DNA of 64,000 bases from Thermoleophilales bacterium (GTDB lineage: Bacteria > Actinomycetota > Thermoleophilia > Solirubrobacterales > 70-9). The notes under the pieces are model-generated. The model searched no databases, was not told the DNA's origin, and saw only the letters and a list, made by a program, of their open reading frames with translations. Shown here in pieces: positions 1 to 7,002 of this stretch. The number at the start of each line of letters is the position of its first letter. The first letter of the stretch is position 1. The stretch covers positions 1,169,501 to 1,233,500 of the forward strand of contig JACJWZ010000001.1 in assembly GCA_020636895.1 (NCBI GenBank), read 5' to 3'. The position numbers and the translations under genes are program-made.

Positions 1-182
1 CGGGAGGCGACTGTCCGTCCTTGGACTTCTCGACCTCGGTGGACATCCCGGCGGGGGCGACCCGATCCGGATGCATCGCGTTCAAGCTCCGCGCCGGGCA
101 GGAGGCGGCCGACTTCCGCTACACCCCGGATTCCGGCTTCGCCGACGACACCGGTACCTGGGTTCTGCCGCCGCTGGGCTGA
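1..182 (+). CDS. C-terminal fragment of a DUF4352-like exported protein
   Basis: Only the last 59 codons are inside the window (frame from base 3, TGA at 180-182). The fragment contains VDIPAGATRSGCIAFKL followed by a strand ending in TWVLPPLG. The pattern of a PAG turn, then a G..aF strand near the end of the domain, is what I know from DUF4352 immunoglobulin-like domains of Gram-positive secreted proteins and lipoproteins. The N-terminus, and so any signal peptide, is outside the window. Family assignment is tentative; the reading frame itself is well supported by its composition. Confidence 0.5.
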   Translation, partial: GGDCPSLDFSTSVDIPAGATRSGCIAFKLRAGQEAADFRYTPDSGFADDTGTWVLPPLG

Positions 183-230
183 TATCCGGCCTCGCGCCTA
201 CGCCGGCCGCCGGGCATGGGCATGGGCGCC

Positions 231-359
231 CGATTCGGTTCATCCCGGATGGGCCGGGCCGCCGAGCCCGTTTCCGGTCCGCCGAGATGCGATGGCGTCC
301 GATTCGGTCCATCCCGGATGGGCCGGGCCGCCGAGCCCGTTTCCGGTCCGCCGAGATGC
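231..359. repeat. two tandem copies of a 60-bp direct repeat
   Basis: Bases 231-290 and 300-359 are identical except for one base (GGTTCAT versus GGTCCAT) and are offset by 69 bp. They lie in the 314-bp gap between the DUF4352-like gene and the small membrane protein. I see no convincing gene in the gap; the open frames crossing it exist because the repeat is GC-rich. The second copy runs straight into the palindrome at 352-396. Confidence 0.85.
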
Positions 360-396
360 CGATTTCGGACGAGATACGTCCGAAATCGGCATCTCG
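352..396. terminator. 20-bp perfect inverted repeat with 5-nt loop
   Basis: Bases 352-371 and 377-396 are exact reverse complements separated by AGATA. This is the strongest hairpin near the left edge. It could end transcription of the DUF4352-like gene, but no T-tract follows on either strand, so a rho-dependent or structural role, or a palindromic repeat element, is equally possible. Confidence 0.5.
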
Positions 397-496
397 CTGA
401 GGCAGGAGCCCCGCGGGACATGGTCGAAGTAGGACGGGCAGCGCTGCGCATCGCAGCGCTCAAGGCCACGGGGAAAGCCGCCGATCGGACCTGAGC

Positions 497-832
497 ATGG
501 AGTACAAGACCCTCATCTGCGCCGCCCTCGGCCTCGCGATCGCCGGCGCAGCCGTCAGCTTCGAGATCCTCCCGAACGATTTCTGGGTCCCGCTGTCCTT
601 CGGGATCCTCGCGATCGCCTTCGCCGTGGGCGCCTACATAGCGGCTGGCGACGAGGGCGAGAGCATGGTCCTCCCCCTCATCGCGATCGCCATCGCCGCC
701 TTCGCGATCATCCAGGGCTGGGGCGACATGAACGACCTCAAGGACGCCAAGGACGGCGTCCAGGCGATCCAGGACCAGATCCAGGAAGCGATCCCGCAGG
801 ACCAGCAGGCGCTCCCCGACCTGGCGCAGTAG
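497..832 (+). CDS. small membrane protein, unknown function
   Basis: This 111-aa protein starts with MEYKTLICAALGLAIAGAAV and has three hydrophobic stretches (about residues 5-22, 31-50 and 57-74). A charged, Gln/Asp-rich tail of about 37 residues follows and looks helical (repeated DLKDAKDG, IQDQIQEA). No family is recognised. It stands alone between the palindrome and the left attachment site of the mobile element, so it belongs to the host chromosome. The ATG at 497 is the only sensible start. The tail could project from the membrane as a short coiled coil; that is inference. Confidence 0.65.
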   Translation: MEYKTLICAALGLAIAGAAVSFEILPNDFWVPLSFGILAIAFAVGAYIAAGDEGESMVLPLIAIAIAAFAIIQGWGDMNDLKDAKDGVQAIQDQIQEAIPQDQQALPDLAQ

Positions 833-866
833 CCGGGACAACTCGACGGCCGGGCGCGACGGTAAC

Positions 867-886
867 GCCGCTCAGATGTAGTACAT
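867..886. repeat. attL core
   Basis: GCCGCTCAGATGTAGTACAT here matches 11461-11480 at 19 of 20 positions. The reverse strand reads ATG TAC TAC ATC TGA, the same Met-Tyr-Tyr-Ile-stop that ends the Rrf2 protein. The inner ATGTAGTACAT is itself palindromic around one base, as expected for a tyrosine-recombinase core with inverted binding arms. Confidence 0.85.
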
Positions 887-887
887 A

Positions 888-946
888 CGGTGCACTTGGC
901 TCTAGGGCTGGCTTTATGCGTGGTGCGGGATAGGGATGCGGGATAG
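888..946. promoter_or_regulatory. left arm-type recombinase binding sites (predicted)
   Basis: One copy of CGGTGCACTT (888-897) and two direct copies of TGCGGGATAG (924-933 and 937-946, 13 bp apart) lie just inside attL. The same two short motifs recur just inside attR, and I did not notice them as pairs elsewhere in the element. Short repeats flanking the core are typical integrase arm and Xis sites. Assignment to Int or Xis is inference. Confidence 0.55.
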
Positions 947-1010
947 TCGGCCGACAGGAGCTAGGCTCGTAGAGCAATCGGCCAAACCAACGGGACTGGG
1001 GGCGAACGAG

Positions 1011-1445
1011 TTGAGCGGACCGCACGTAAACGCCGCGTTCCTCTGCGAGCGCGTTCTAATCGAGCAGGACAGCGTGGCCAGCGCCATCCGGATTGTGGAT
1101 CGGATGTACTTCCTCGTCGATGAAGAGGGCGAGCCGGTCGCCCCCCACAACGTTCTCACGCTGTTTGTGAATCTCAAGTCCGACCAGGCGCGGGGAAGCT
1201 ACGACGTAGCCGTCGAGCTAGAGCGTCCTTCGGGGGAACGCGTTCCCGTGATCAAGTCGAACGTCTTGCTTGAGGGCGAGGAACGAGGGGTGAACATCCT
1301 CTTGCCCGTGGACTTCCAGCCAGAGGGAGGCGCCGGCCTCTACTGGTTCGACATCCTCTTCGACAGCCAGCCGCTTACGCGTATTCCACTACGCGTCGTG
1401 TACCAGTCGCCACCGACCGTTGGTCAAGGCCCCCAAGGTGAGTGA
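1011..1445 (+). CDS. DUF6941-like cargo protein of the mobile element
   Basis: The protein is about 144 aa if started at TTG 1011, which follows a GGGGG run; an ATG at 936 would give 169 aa, but it overlaps the predicted arm site TGCGGGATAG, so I prefer the TTG. The sequence opens with VNAAFLCERVLIEQD and ends with a set of beta strands (GLYWFDILFD, IPLRVVY). This resembles the small all-beta DUF6941 family, whose function is unknown to me; the assignment is tentative. It is the leftmost gene of the element, outside the integrase, the usual place for cargo. Its 3' end overlaps the next, opposing gene by 71 bp. Confidence 0.55.
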   Translation: MSGPHVNAAFLCERVLIEQDSVASAIRIVDRMYFLVDEEGEPVAPHNVLTLFVNLKSDQARGSYDVAVELERPSGERVPVIKSNVLLEGEERGVNILLPVDFQPEGGAGLYWFDILFDSQPLTRIPLRVVYQSPPTVGQGPQGE

Positions 1446-1707
1446 CGGGCGAAGTTGAGTCGGCCGTGTTCGGCGTCTCTCGAAGCAAGTAGGTAGCCGT
1501 GACACCCTCGAGCCGGTCCTTCAAGGCTTCTTCACCGAAGTCGCCGTGCTGATGCTCTGCGATCAAGCGAAGGACGAGAGGCGCGATGGTGCCCTCGTCA
1601 CGAGAGTCGCTCCATTCGGCGTCCTCCAAGAGCTGCTCAAGCTCGTAGACATCGACCCCGCCGAGCACGTAGGTCCAGACCGCTTGACGTGTCTCTAGAT
1701 CAGTCAT
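1375..1707 (-). CDS. hypothetical protein, mobile-element cargo
   Basis: A 110-aa protein begins MTDLETRQAVWTYVLGG. I chose the ATG at 1707 because GGAGG lies 5 bases upstream; a longer frame to 1995 exists but its N-terminal part looks like antisense of the neighbouring gene. The middle is acidic and helical (YELEQLLEDAEW). No family is recognised. Its start codon overlaps the start codon of the divergent gene at 1706, and its 3' end overlaps the DUF6941-like gene by 71 bp, so it is packed between two plus-strand genes. Context suggests accessory cargo. Confidence 0.55.
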   Translation of the reverse strand: MTDLETRQAVWTYVLGGVDVYELEQLLEDAEWSDSRDEGTIAPLVLRLIAEHQHGDFGEEALKDRLEGVTATYLLRETPNTADSTSPVTHLGGLDQRSVATGTRRVVEYA

Positions 1708-2032
1708 GATGCCTCCGTTCCAACGAGTGAGCCTTCGGGAGCTTCGGGACCGCTTCAACTCGGAGATCTTGCCGAGGATTGAGGCCGGCGAGCTTCTCGA
1801 AGTCGTTCGCAGCTCTGGAAACCCTAACCGAGCGGCCAACCAACCGCCAGGCACAACGAGCCAGCGGGTCGAGTATTTCGACGCGATCGAGGGCGAGCTC
1901 GTCCTTGTTGCCACGGTCCATCGGTATCTGCTCCCCGATGGCACCCTCGGGGCGAGTGGACTCCCCGACCCCAAGCGGATCCGCGTGGACGGCACCGTCT
2001 ATGCGCCTCATAAGCCGACTCCCAAAGGCTGA
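1706..2032 (+). CDS. hypothetical protein with C-terminal LPDGTLGASG..DPKRI motif
   Basis: A 108-aa protein. Residues 8-30 (VSLRELRDRF...IEAGELLEVV) recall the N-terminus of Phd-like antitoxins. The C-terminal half carries YLLPDGTLGASGLPDPKRI, a pattern I associate with small conserved proteins of unknown function in actinobacteria. No clear ribosome site precedes the ATGATG at 1706/1709, and GTG 1727 is an alternative start. It overlaps the start of the divergent gene at 1707 and ends 25 bp inside the 3' end of the integrase. The Phd resemblance is weak and is inference only. Confidence 0.5.
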   Translation: MMPPFQRVSLRELRDRFNSEILPRIEAGELLEVVRSSGNPNRAANQPPGTTSQRVEYFDAIEGELVLVATVHRYLLPDGTLGASGLPDPKRIRVDGTVYAPHKPTPKG

Positions 2033-3201
2033 CGCTCGGAGCTCCTGGCAGCGGCGGCGGCTATCGACTCCTGATCAGCCAGGTAGCGATCGAGCAACGC
2101 AGCCGCCTCATCCTCGCTGCCGGGCATCAGGTGCCCGTAGAGGTCGAGCGTGATCGAGATCGAGAAGTGCCCCATGAACGTCGAGAGCGCCTTGGCGTTG
2201 ACGCCCGCGGCGATCATCAGCGAGGCGAACGTGTGCCGAGCTTCATGCAGGGTTAGGCGCTCGAGCTTTGCGGCCTCCCACGCATCGTCGGCCCGCTTGG
2301 TCAGCTTTCCCGGATCGAACGGACCGGGCCTCGCTCCGCCGAAGATCAGCGACTCGGGATCGCTGGGCAGCTCGTGCGCGTCGAGGTGGTCGCGTAGGAC
2401 GGCAGGGATCGGCACCCGTCGCCTGCCCTGGGCCGTCTTTGGAGCGATCTCGCCCTCGAGGTCGTCCCAGCCTCGACGAACGTGGATCACGCCGGCAGCG
2501 AGGTCCACGTCCTCGACCCTGAGCGCCCGCAGCTCGCCCCTTCTCAGCCCCGCATAGAACGCCGTGGCCCAGATGGCCCGATCACCCGCGGGAAGGGCCG
2601 CGATGAGCGCAGCAGCCTCCTGAGGGCTTGCGAAGCGCCTTGGCTTGCTCCTAATCGCCGGAAGCTCGAGGCCCTTGGTCGGGTTGATCGTCACGTCGCC
2701 GCGCTGGAGCGCCCGGCGGTAGATGGCTCTAAGCGGGTTGATCGTCGAGTCGATGGTGCTCGGTGAGAGCCCGTCCGCCCGCCACTTGTCGACGAGCGCC
2801 TGGAGGTCGAGCAGCCGGACCTCGGTGAAACGGGCCGATCCGATCTCCGGGTACACGCGCAGCCGGAGGGCCTTCTCGTAGCCCCTCACCGCTGCCGGCT
2901 TGTACGGGTCACCCGACCGGTTGGTGATCTCGCCGCTTCTCGCGCCCTCCAGCCACTTCTCAGCCGCTTCCTTGAGCTTCGTGGCGGTCGGAGCCTTGAG
3001 AGCGCCCCTAGAAGCCGCTACGAGGGCGTGGCGGCGCCAGTCGATCGCCTGCTCGCGGGTCGGGAACGTCTTGCGGACGGTCTTGCCCTCGCGCTTGAGG
3101 TAGACCTGGGCTCGATAGGACGGGGAGCAGTTGCACCGCCCGCCCCCGCCACTACGGCAGGAGCGGGCGTGGCGTACTTCGATGCCGGGTGTGCGGGGCA
3201 T
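2008..3201 (-). CDS. phage-type tyrosine recombinase / integrase
   Basis: A 397-aa protein catalysing site-specific integration and excision. Residues 12-30 hold a small Cys-rich segment (CRSGGGGRCNCSPSY) ahead of an AP2-like arm-binding domain, followed by a SAM-like core-binding domain (about 75-170) and the catalytic domain (about 190-370). Visible catalytic residues are Arg220 (GLRRGEL), Lys255, His319 and Arg322 (HEARHT), His345 (MGH) and nucleophile Tyr355 (LDLYGH), so the enzyme looks complete. It lies near attL and overlaps the preceding small gene by ATGA, so it ends a leftward transcription unit. Confidence 0.95.
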   Translation of the reverse strand: MPRTPGIEVRHARSCRSGGGGRCNCSPSYRAQVYLKREGKTVRKTFPTREQAIDWRRHALVAASRGALKAPTATKLKEAAEKWLEGARSGEITNRSGDPYKPAAVRGYEKALRLRVYPEIGSARFTEVRLLDLQALVDKWRADGLSPSTIDSTINPLRAIYRRALQRGDVTINPTKGLELPAIRSKPRRFASPQEAAALIAALPAGDRAIWATAFYAGLRRGELRALRVEDVDLAAGVIHVRRGWDDLEGEIAPKTAQGRRRVPIPAVLRDHLDAHELPSDPESLIFGGARPGPFDPGKLTKRADDAWEAAKLERLTLHEARHTFASLMIAAGVNAKALSTFMGHFSISITLDLYGHLMPGSEDEAAALLDRYLADQESIAAAAARSSERQPLGVGL

Positions 3202-3398
3202 CAGGAGGCGTCCTCAGTTGGAGAAGGGGCAGAGATCTCGGCAAGAGATGCAAGAGACTCTGCTGCGAGTTGACCGAAACGTCCGAGAGCTTGGCAATGA
3301 CTGAGCCGACGGAGATGCGGCAACGCCTCGGCCATGACCTCGGCGTCGGACTTCTCGGCGGGCTTCGCGTCGGGCTTGTTGTCGACCAGGCGGAGCAT
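3201..3398 (-). CDS. small hypothetical protein upstream of integrase
   Basis: A 65-aa protein, MLRLVDNKPDAKPAEKSDAE..., with a Lys/Asp-rich N-terminus and an amphipathic middle. A GTG at 3416 is also in frame, but the ATG at 3398 overlaps the stop of the upstream gene as ATGA, and its own stop overlaps the integrase ATG in the same way, so translational coupling fixes this start. No family is recognised. Position just before the integrase would suit a recombination accessory factor, but nothing in the sequence shows this. Confidence 0.6.
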   Translation of the reverse strand: MLRLVDNKPDAKPAEKSDAEVMAEALPHLRRLSHCQALGRFGQLAAESLASLAEISAPSPTEDAS

Positions 3399-3754
3399 CA
3401 GGCCATGTCTCCCCACGCGGCATCCTCCGCGGCGAGCGCCGCATCGAGCTTGTCCATCTTCACGGGCCCGATGCCTGACAGCGCTGCCACGTCCTCACGC
3501 TTGAGCCGTCGAAGGGCGCGAGCGCCGGCGACCTCGTACTCGTCCCAGATCAGGTGAGCGGCGGAGTGCCCGACAATCTCGTCCAGCGGCTGCCCGACCG
3601 TCCTCGCGTCCACCCAGCGCTGGACCTTAGCTTCGATGCGCCACATCGTCGCCTTTTCACCGACCAGGGCGAGCAGGATTCCCTCGGCCACGTCGCGGAC
3701 TTGCCGCAGCTCGGCTCGGAGCTGGCGGAGATCTTCTTGTGTCACGTCGGCCAT
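3398..3754 (-). CDS. helix-hairpin-helix protein
   Basis: A 118-aa protein starting at ATG 3754 behind a strong GAGAGGAGGG ribosome site. Residues 1-50 look like a coiled coil (LRQLRAELRQVRDVAEGI). The C-terminal part carries LKREDVAALSGIGPVKMDKL, a helix-hairpin-helix signature (GIGP turn) that binds the DNA backbone without sequence specificity in many repair and recombination proteins. It is coupled to the small gene and integrase downstream. A role in recombination or packaging is plausible; the exact role is unknown. Confidence 0.65.
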   Translation of the reverse strand: MADVTQEDLRQLRAELRQVRDVAEGILLALVGEKATMWRIEAKVQRWVDARTVGQPLDEIVGHSAAHLIWDEYEVAGARALRRLKREDVAALSGIGPVKMDKLDAALAAEDAAWGDMA

Positions 3755-3941
3755 GCGGCCCTCCTCTCTGCCGGAGAGCCCCACGGTTCCGCGAGCGCGG
3801 GCCGATAGCGTGGCCCGTGCGTCGGAGAGCTTGTGAGTTACTCCGGCGCCGGCCCCCGGAGATTGCACTCTCGCGGGGGCACTTTTCGATTACGGGGCGC
3901 AACCTACTCCCTCGGGCGGTCGACGGCAAGCATCTGGTCCA
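3755..3941. other. intergenic gap inside the element
   Basis: This 187-bp gap separates the terminase block from the integrase block. The minus-strand frame from the helix-hairpin-helix gene stays open to 3868, but its residues there are Arg/Ala/Gly-rich and lack a good start. The gap may hold the integrase-operon promoter. I cannot pick convincing -35 and -10 boxes. Confidence 0.4.
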
Positions 3942-4262
3942 TCAGTAGCTCTCGTCTGCGAGGAACGCCGCCGTAGCGGGGTCGAGTCGCTCGGGCTTCT
4001 CCTCGGGCTCGGGCGCGTTGGCCCGGCGCTTCTCGAGGTCCTTGTTGGCCTCGCGAATAGCGGGAGCGAGATGCTGGATCACGGCCTCTCCCCTGGTGAG
4101 CGCGACCTCCTCGTAGTCGAGACGGGCCGAGGCTGTCGTCACGTTGCCGATCTCGTCGATGGCGATCAGCTCGCAGTAGCCGGGGCCGAACTGCTCGCCA
4201 ACCTTGACCCAGTAGAAGCCGACACCTTCGCCGGTGCCGAATGGTCGAATGTCGGATGCCAT
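3942..4262 (-). CDS. hypothetical phage-type protein downstream of terminase
   Basis: A 106-aa protein beginning MASDIRPFGTGEGVGFYWVKV, with a beta-rich N-terminal half (about 1-60) and a charged helical tail ending in PEPEEKPERLDP. It starts 3 bases after the terminase stop and has GAGG upstream, so it belongs to the terminase transcription unit. No family is recognised. In a complete phage the portal gene would sit here; this protein is far too short to be one. It could be a packaging accessory protein, which is inference from position. Confidence 0.6.
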   Translation of the reverse strand: MASDIRPFGTGEGVGFYWVKVGEQFGPGYCELIAIDEIGNVTTASARLDYEEVALTRGEAVIQHLAPAIREANKDLEKRRANAPEPEEKPERLDPATAAFLADESY

Positions 4263-4265
4263 CGC

Positions 4266-5681
4266 CTACCTCATTCCTGCGAAGACGGCTTCGCTTTCGA
4301 TTCCCCGCAGGCCATTCGCCTGGTCGGGCTGTCGAGAGTCCTCGACGCTGAGCAGCACCCGCACGGCCATCGCAAGGGCGATCACGGCGTCGATTGGGTG
4401 CGCCTTGCCGCGCTGCTTGGTGAAGCGCCAGCCGGTGCCGATGAACTTCGCCGTGGCGCTGAGGACGTGCTTGGTGAGCGCCGGGTCGTCGGGATGCTCA
4501 AGCTGGCCGGCGGCGATCGCTTCTGAGAGCAGGGCCGAGGCTTGGCTCATCGGCCCTGTGCGCTGGGAGTGCGTGAGGATCATCCCGCCGAGTTCCTTGT
4601 CGATCCGCTGAGCGAGCGTCTCGCCTCCGGCTTCGGGGTCGAGGACGAACGTGCAGCTCGGCCAGCGCTCCCTCATCGCTGCGGCGGCCTCGAATATCTC
4701 GTCGAGGTCGAGCGAGGTGCCGTCCTGAGGCGGGACCAGGATCGTCGGGCGGTGGACGCGGATCTTGTCGTCCTGCTTGCGGATCGGGACGATCGCGGTG
4801 CTGTCCCACTTGAGGCCGAGGTCGATGCCGACGAACACTCCATCGGCTCCCTCGGGGATCTCGCAGCCAGGAGCAGCGCAGTCGGCCCACTCGGTTGGCG
4901 AGATCGCGCTGTCGATCCCCGCCACCCACTGGTTGCAGTGGTAGCGGCGGAAGGCTGCCTCGTGGACGGCCTCCCGCTGCTCGGCCAGGTCATCCTCGCT
5001 CAGCCATGAGGCCGGGTTCACCTCCTTGACTAGCGCCATGTCGTCGATCGAGGACGAGTCGGGAAGGCTCCACTCAAAGAGGGCGAGGTTCGGTCCCGTG
5101 GCCTCGGTGAAGTAGCCGCTGCGCCTGACCTTCGGCAGCTCCAGGGCTCTCCGTCGAAGCTCCCCGAGAGCGGAGTCGTCGTCGGCGCCGGCGGTCGTGA
5201 TGGTCACGATGCGGGCGTCCCTGCGCTTGAGCATCCCCGTGCGGAGGGCGGTGTAAAGCTCGGAGTCGCGGTGAGCGTGGAGCTCGTCGACGATGGCGAG
5301 GCTGAGGATGAGCCCGTGCTGCTTGGGGCCATCGGAGGCCACCACCCGCAGCCACCCGTTCGCGGTGCGAATCTCCCTGCGGGTGATCTCGACGCGGGAG
5401 GCGATCGAGGGATGCGCTGCCATGCCTCGGGCGATGTCGAAAAGGACCGCGGCCTGCTCTCGACTGGCGGCGCCGATCGCGACCCTCGGCTCCTTGGCGC
5501 TGAGCAGGTGCCAGAGAGCGACGGCGGCGAGGAGGGTGCTCTTGCCGTTCCCTCTCGGGAGCAGGATCAGGCACTCGCGGCGATCGCTGAAGACCTCGCG
5601 GATGATGCGGAGCTGGAAGGGCTCGAGGTCGAGGCCGAGGATCTCGGTGCAGAAGCGCTTGAAGCGCTGAAGCTCAGTCAT
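4266..5681 (-). CDS. terL: terminase large subunit
   Basis: A 471-aa two-domain DNA-packaging motor. The N-terminal ATPase has a Walker A motif PRGNGKST (42-49) and Walker B VDELH (131-135). The C-terminal RNase H-like nuclease has VGIDLGLKWDST (Asp287), FVLDPEAGG (Asp348) and AHPIDAVIA (Asp431) as likely metal ligands. Length and motif order match intact TerL proteins. The longer frame to 5960 is rejected because the ATG at 5681 overlaps the upstream ribbon-helix-helix gene as ATGACTGA. No portal or capsid gene follows, which is unusual for a terL. Confidence 0.95.
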   Translation of the reverse strand: MTELQRFKRFCTEILGLDLEPFQLRIIREVFSDRRECLILLPRGNGKSTLLAAVALWHLLSAKEPRVAIGAASREQAAVLFDIARGMAAHPSIASRVEITRREIRTANGWLRVVASDGPKQHGLILSLAIVDELHAHRDSELYTALRTGMLKRRDARIVTITTAGADDDSALGELRRRALELPKVRRSGYFTEATGPNLALFEWSLPDSSSIDDMALVKEVNPASWLSEDDLAEQREAVHEAAFRRYHCNQWVAGIDSAISPTEWADCAAPGCEIPEGADGVFVGIDLGLKWDSTAIVPIRKQDDKIRVHRPTILVPPQDGTSLDLDEIFEAAAAMRERWPSCTFVLDPEAGGETLAQRIDKELGGMILTHSQRTGPMSQASALLSEAIAAGQLEHPDDPALTKHVLSATAKFIGTGWRFTKQRGKAHPIDAVIALAMAVRVLLSVEDSRQPDQANGLRGIESEAVFAGMR

Positions 5682-5952
5682 GGCCGAGGATCTCGTCGAG
5701 GGCGTCGTCGATCGGGCCGGACTCACGGGTCGCCCGCTCCAGGGCGATGGCGGCGGCGACCCTGCCGTCTCGGGCGAGGGCGGTGAGGATCGCGAGAGCC
5801 TCGTTCCGGGTCGCCACCTCGTCGCCGCGGGGAGGCTCTCTGAGTAGCGAGCGGAGAAAGGCCGGGCGGGACATGCCGGCGGGCCGCAGCTCGTCGAGAC
5901 GGGCCAGCTCGGCGTCTGTGAGGGTGACTCTGACGGCCTGATCACGCGCCAT
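5674..5952 (-). CDS. ribbon-helix-helix protein, possible small-terminase substitute
   Basis: A 92-aa protein, MARDQAVRVTLTDAELARL..., whose first 50 residues fit a ribbon-helix-helix fold: one basic strand (QAVRVTLT) and two helices, with SRPAFLRSLL resembling relaxosome/MobC-type RHH proteins. A helical tail follows. It overlaps terL by 8 bases, the place where a small terminase subunit would be. Binding of a packaging or transfer site on DNA is therefore likely by context, but unproven. The upstream extension of this frame to 6288 has poor composition and I do not accept it. Confidence 0.7.
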   Translation of the reverse strand: MARDQAVRVTLTDAELARLDELRPAGMSRPAFLRSLLREPPRGDEVATRNEALAILTALARDGRVAAAIALERATRESGPIDDALDEILGHD

Positions 5953-6135
5953 GCCAACAATCCGATCTCTGAGCGAGCGCGCAGACGGCCCCTGCGCGGT
6001 CCGCTTCCTGCACACTCGTCGGGCGGTTCCAGGTGCCCCCACCGTAGATTCGTGTCCCATGCAACGCGTATTCATCAACGAACCAGAACTGGTCGAGGCT
6101 CTCCTCGAGAGGTGAGGGCTGAGAGACATACCGAG

Positions 6136-6279
6136 ATGCCTCGCGTCCCCGTCGCGGGCGAGCGGATCGAGGGTTTCCCGGACGGCATTCACACGGTCTG
6201 GGTAGTCACTGCCGTGACCTTCAAGGAAGGTGATGACCCGGCCTTTCACGCTGTCGTCGACGTTCGCGAGGAGCTCTAG
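6136..6279 (+). CDS. uncertain small ORF in the HNH-RHH gap
   Basis: A 47-residue frame, MPRVPVAGERIEGFPDGIHT..., has protein-like composition with alternating hydrophobic strands. A shorter plus-strand frame of 18 codons (6059-6115) precedes it. Against it, the minus strand over the same bases is also open and has GAGG before an ATG at 6288, and every neighbour runs leftward. I cannot decide which strand codes, or whether either does. The stretch 5953-6275 therefore holds at most one small gene. Confidence 0.25.
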   Translation: MPRVPVAGERIEGFPDGIHTVWVVTAVTFKEGDDPAFHAVVDVREEL

Positions 6280-6608
6280 CGTCGGCATCTAGCCACCTCG
6301 CTCTCCCTCGCCGTCTTCTCGCGGTGGCAGGGCTCAGCGTGGATAGGTGCGAGGTTGTGCTCGTCGTCGGCTCCGCCTTGACTGAGAGGGACAACGTGGT
6401 CGACCTGATCGGCTCCGACCTTGCCGCAGACGTGGCAGCAACCCATGTAGCGGTCGAGGATGCGGCGGCGTCGGGCCTGCTCGGCTGAGCCTGAGAGCTT
6501 GACCTTCTCGCGGCGGGTGCTCGTGGCCCAGGGCTTGGGCGTGTGCTCGGGGCAGTAGCTCCGCTTGGCCGGGGCGCCGCACTTCACGCATGCTCGGAGT
6601 ACGGCCAT
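6276..6608 (-). CDS. HNH endonuclease
   Basis: A 110-aa nuclease. Residues 5-25 form a small zinc ribbon (CVKCGAP...YCPEH), and the HNH core follows: CCHVCG at about 57-62, then DHVVPLSQGG (first His), HNLAPIHAEPCH (Asn and last His). HNH nucleases next to terL are common in phages, where they assist DNA maturation during packaging. The start is ATG 6608, which overlaps the stop of the upstream gene as ATGA; the extra Met codon in the longer frame is a GTG. It is complete and probably active. Confidence 0.9.
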   Translation of the reverse strand: MAVLRACVKCGAPAKRSYCPEHTPKPWATSTRREKVKLSGSAEQARRRRILDRYMGCCHVCGKVGADQVDHVVPLSQGGADDEHNLAPIHAEPCHREKTARESEVARCRR

Positions 6609-6853
6609 CACTTCTCCTCGAGCGGAGCGTGGACGCCGGTGCCGAACAGTCGGTCGGCGTTCTCCTCGTTACTGACGTCGACGCGGCGCAGGGTGCGGAG
6701 GTAGGCGCCGTGTTCGCGGAGCTGCCGTCGCCTCTCAGCCAGCGCCTCGAGGATCGGCTGACGGTCGAGCGATGAGGTCGCATTCGAGAGGAGTCTCTCC
6801 AACTTGAAGACCTCCACCCTGACCCGCTGCGGGTTGTTGAGCCGGGCGCTCAT
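6608..6853 (-). CDS. small coiled-coil protein of the mobile element
   Basis: An 81-aa protein starting MSARLNNPQRVRVEVFKLER, mostly alpha-helical and charged, with a predicted coiled coil around residues 12-60. The start at 6853 has AGGAGG upstream and overlaps the preceding zinc-ribbon gene as ATGA; the longer frame to 7012 has an implausible Arg-rich N-terminus. It overlaps the HNH gene downstream. No family is recognised. Confidence 0.6.
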   Translation of the reverse strand: MSARLNNPQRVRVEVFKLERLLSNATSSLDRQPILEALAERRRQLREHGAYLRTLRRVDVSNEENADRLFGTGVHAPLEEK

Positions 6854-7002
6854 GCGGCCTCCTCGACCTTGGCTCGCAGCTCTGCCAGCTCGCGCTCGAT
6901 GCGGTCGAGCTGAGAGGGAGGCGGGTTGTTCAGGTGCTCGTTGCAGACGGGACCGGCCTGCTCGATGCAGACGTGCGGCTCGCCGCAGTAAACGCAGCTC
7001 AC
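6850..7002 (-). CDS. 50-aa zinc-ribbon protein
   Basis: Reading leftward from GTG at 7002 gives a 50-residue protein, MSCVYCGEPHVCIEQAGPVC..., ending in a charged helix (LDRIERELAELRAKVEEAA). Cys3-x2-Cys6 and Cys12/Cys20 plus His23 can form one zinc site. Its GTG overlaps the stop of the upstream gene (GTGA) and its stop overlaps the next start (ATGA). These couplings on both sides make it a convincing gene despite its size. Small zinc ribbons of this kind are frequent in phage early regions; function is unknown. Confidence 0.7.
   Translation of the reverse strand: MSCVYCGEPHVCIEQAGPVCNEHLNNPPPSQLDRIERELAELRAKVEEAA

Noticed and set aside
119..841. 240-codon minus-strand frame across the left-end repeats and the small membrane gene
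   Set aside because: It runs through the tandem repeat and palindrome and opposite a gene with clear membrane helices; composition is not protein-like.
867..886. tRNA gene as integration target
   Set aside because: No tRNA-like cloverleaf or CCA-end sequence is present at either attachment site; the duplicated bases are the 3' end of rrf2.
5953..6288. N-terminal extension of the ribbon-helix-helix gene to ATG 6288
   Set aside because: The RHH domain starts at Met 5952, and the extension contains an implausible Ser/Arg-rich middle. A separate short minus-strand gene remains possible but unproven.
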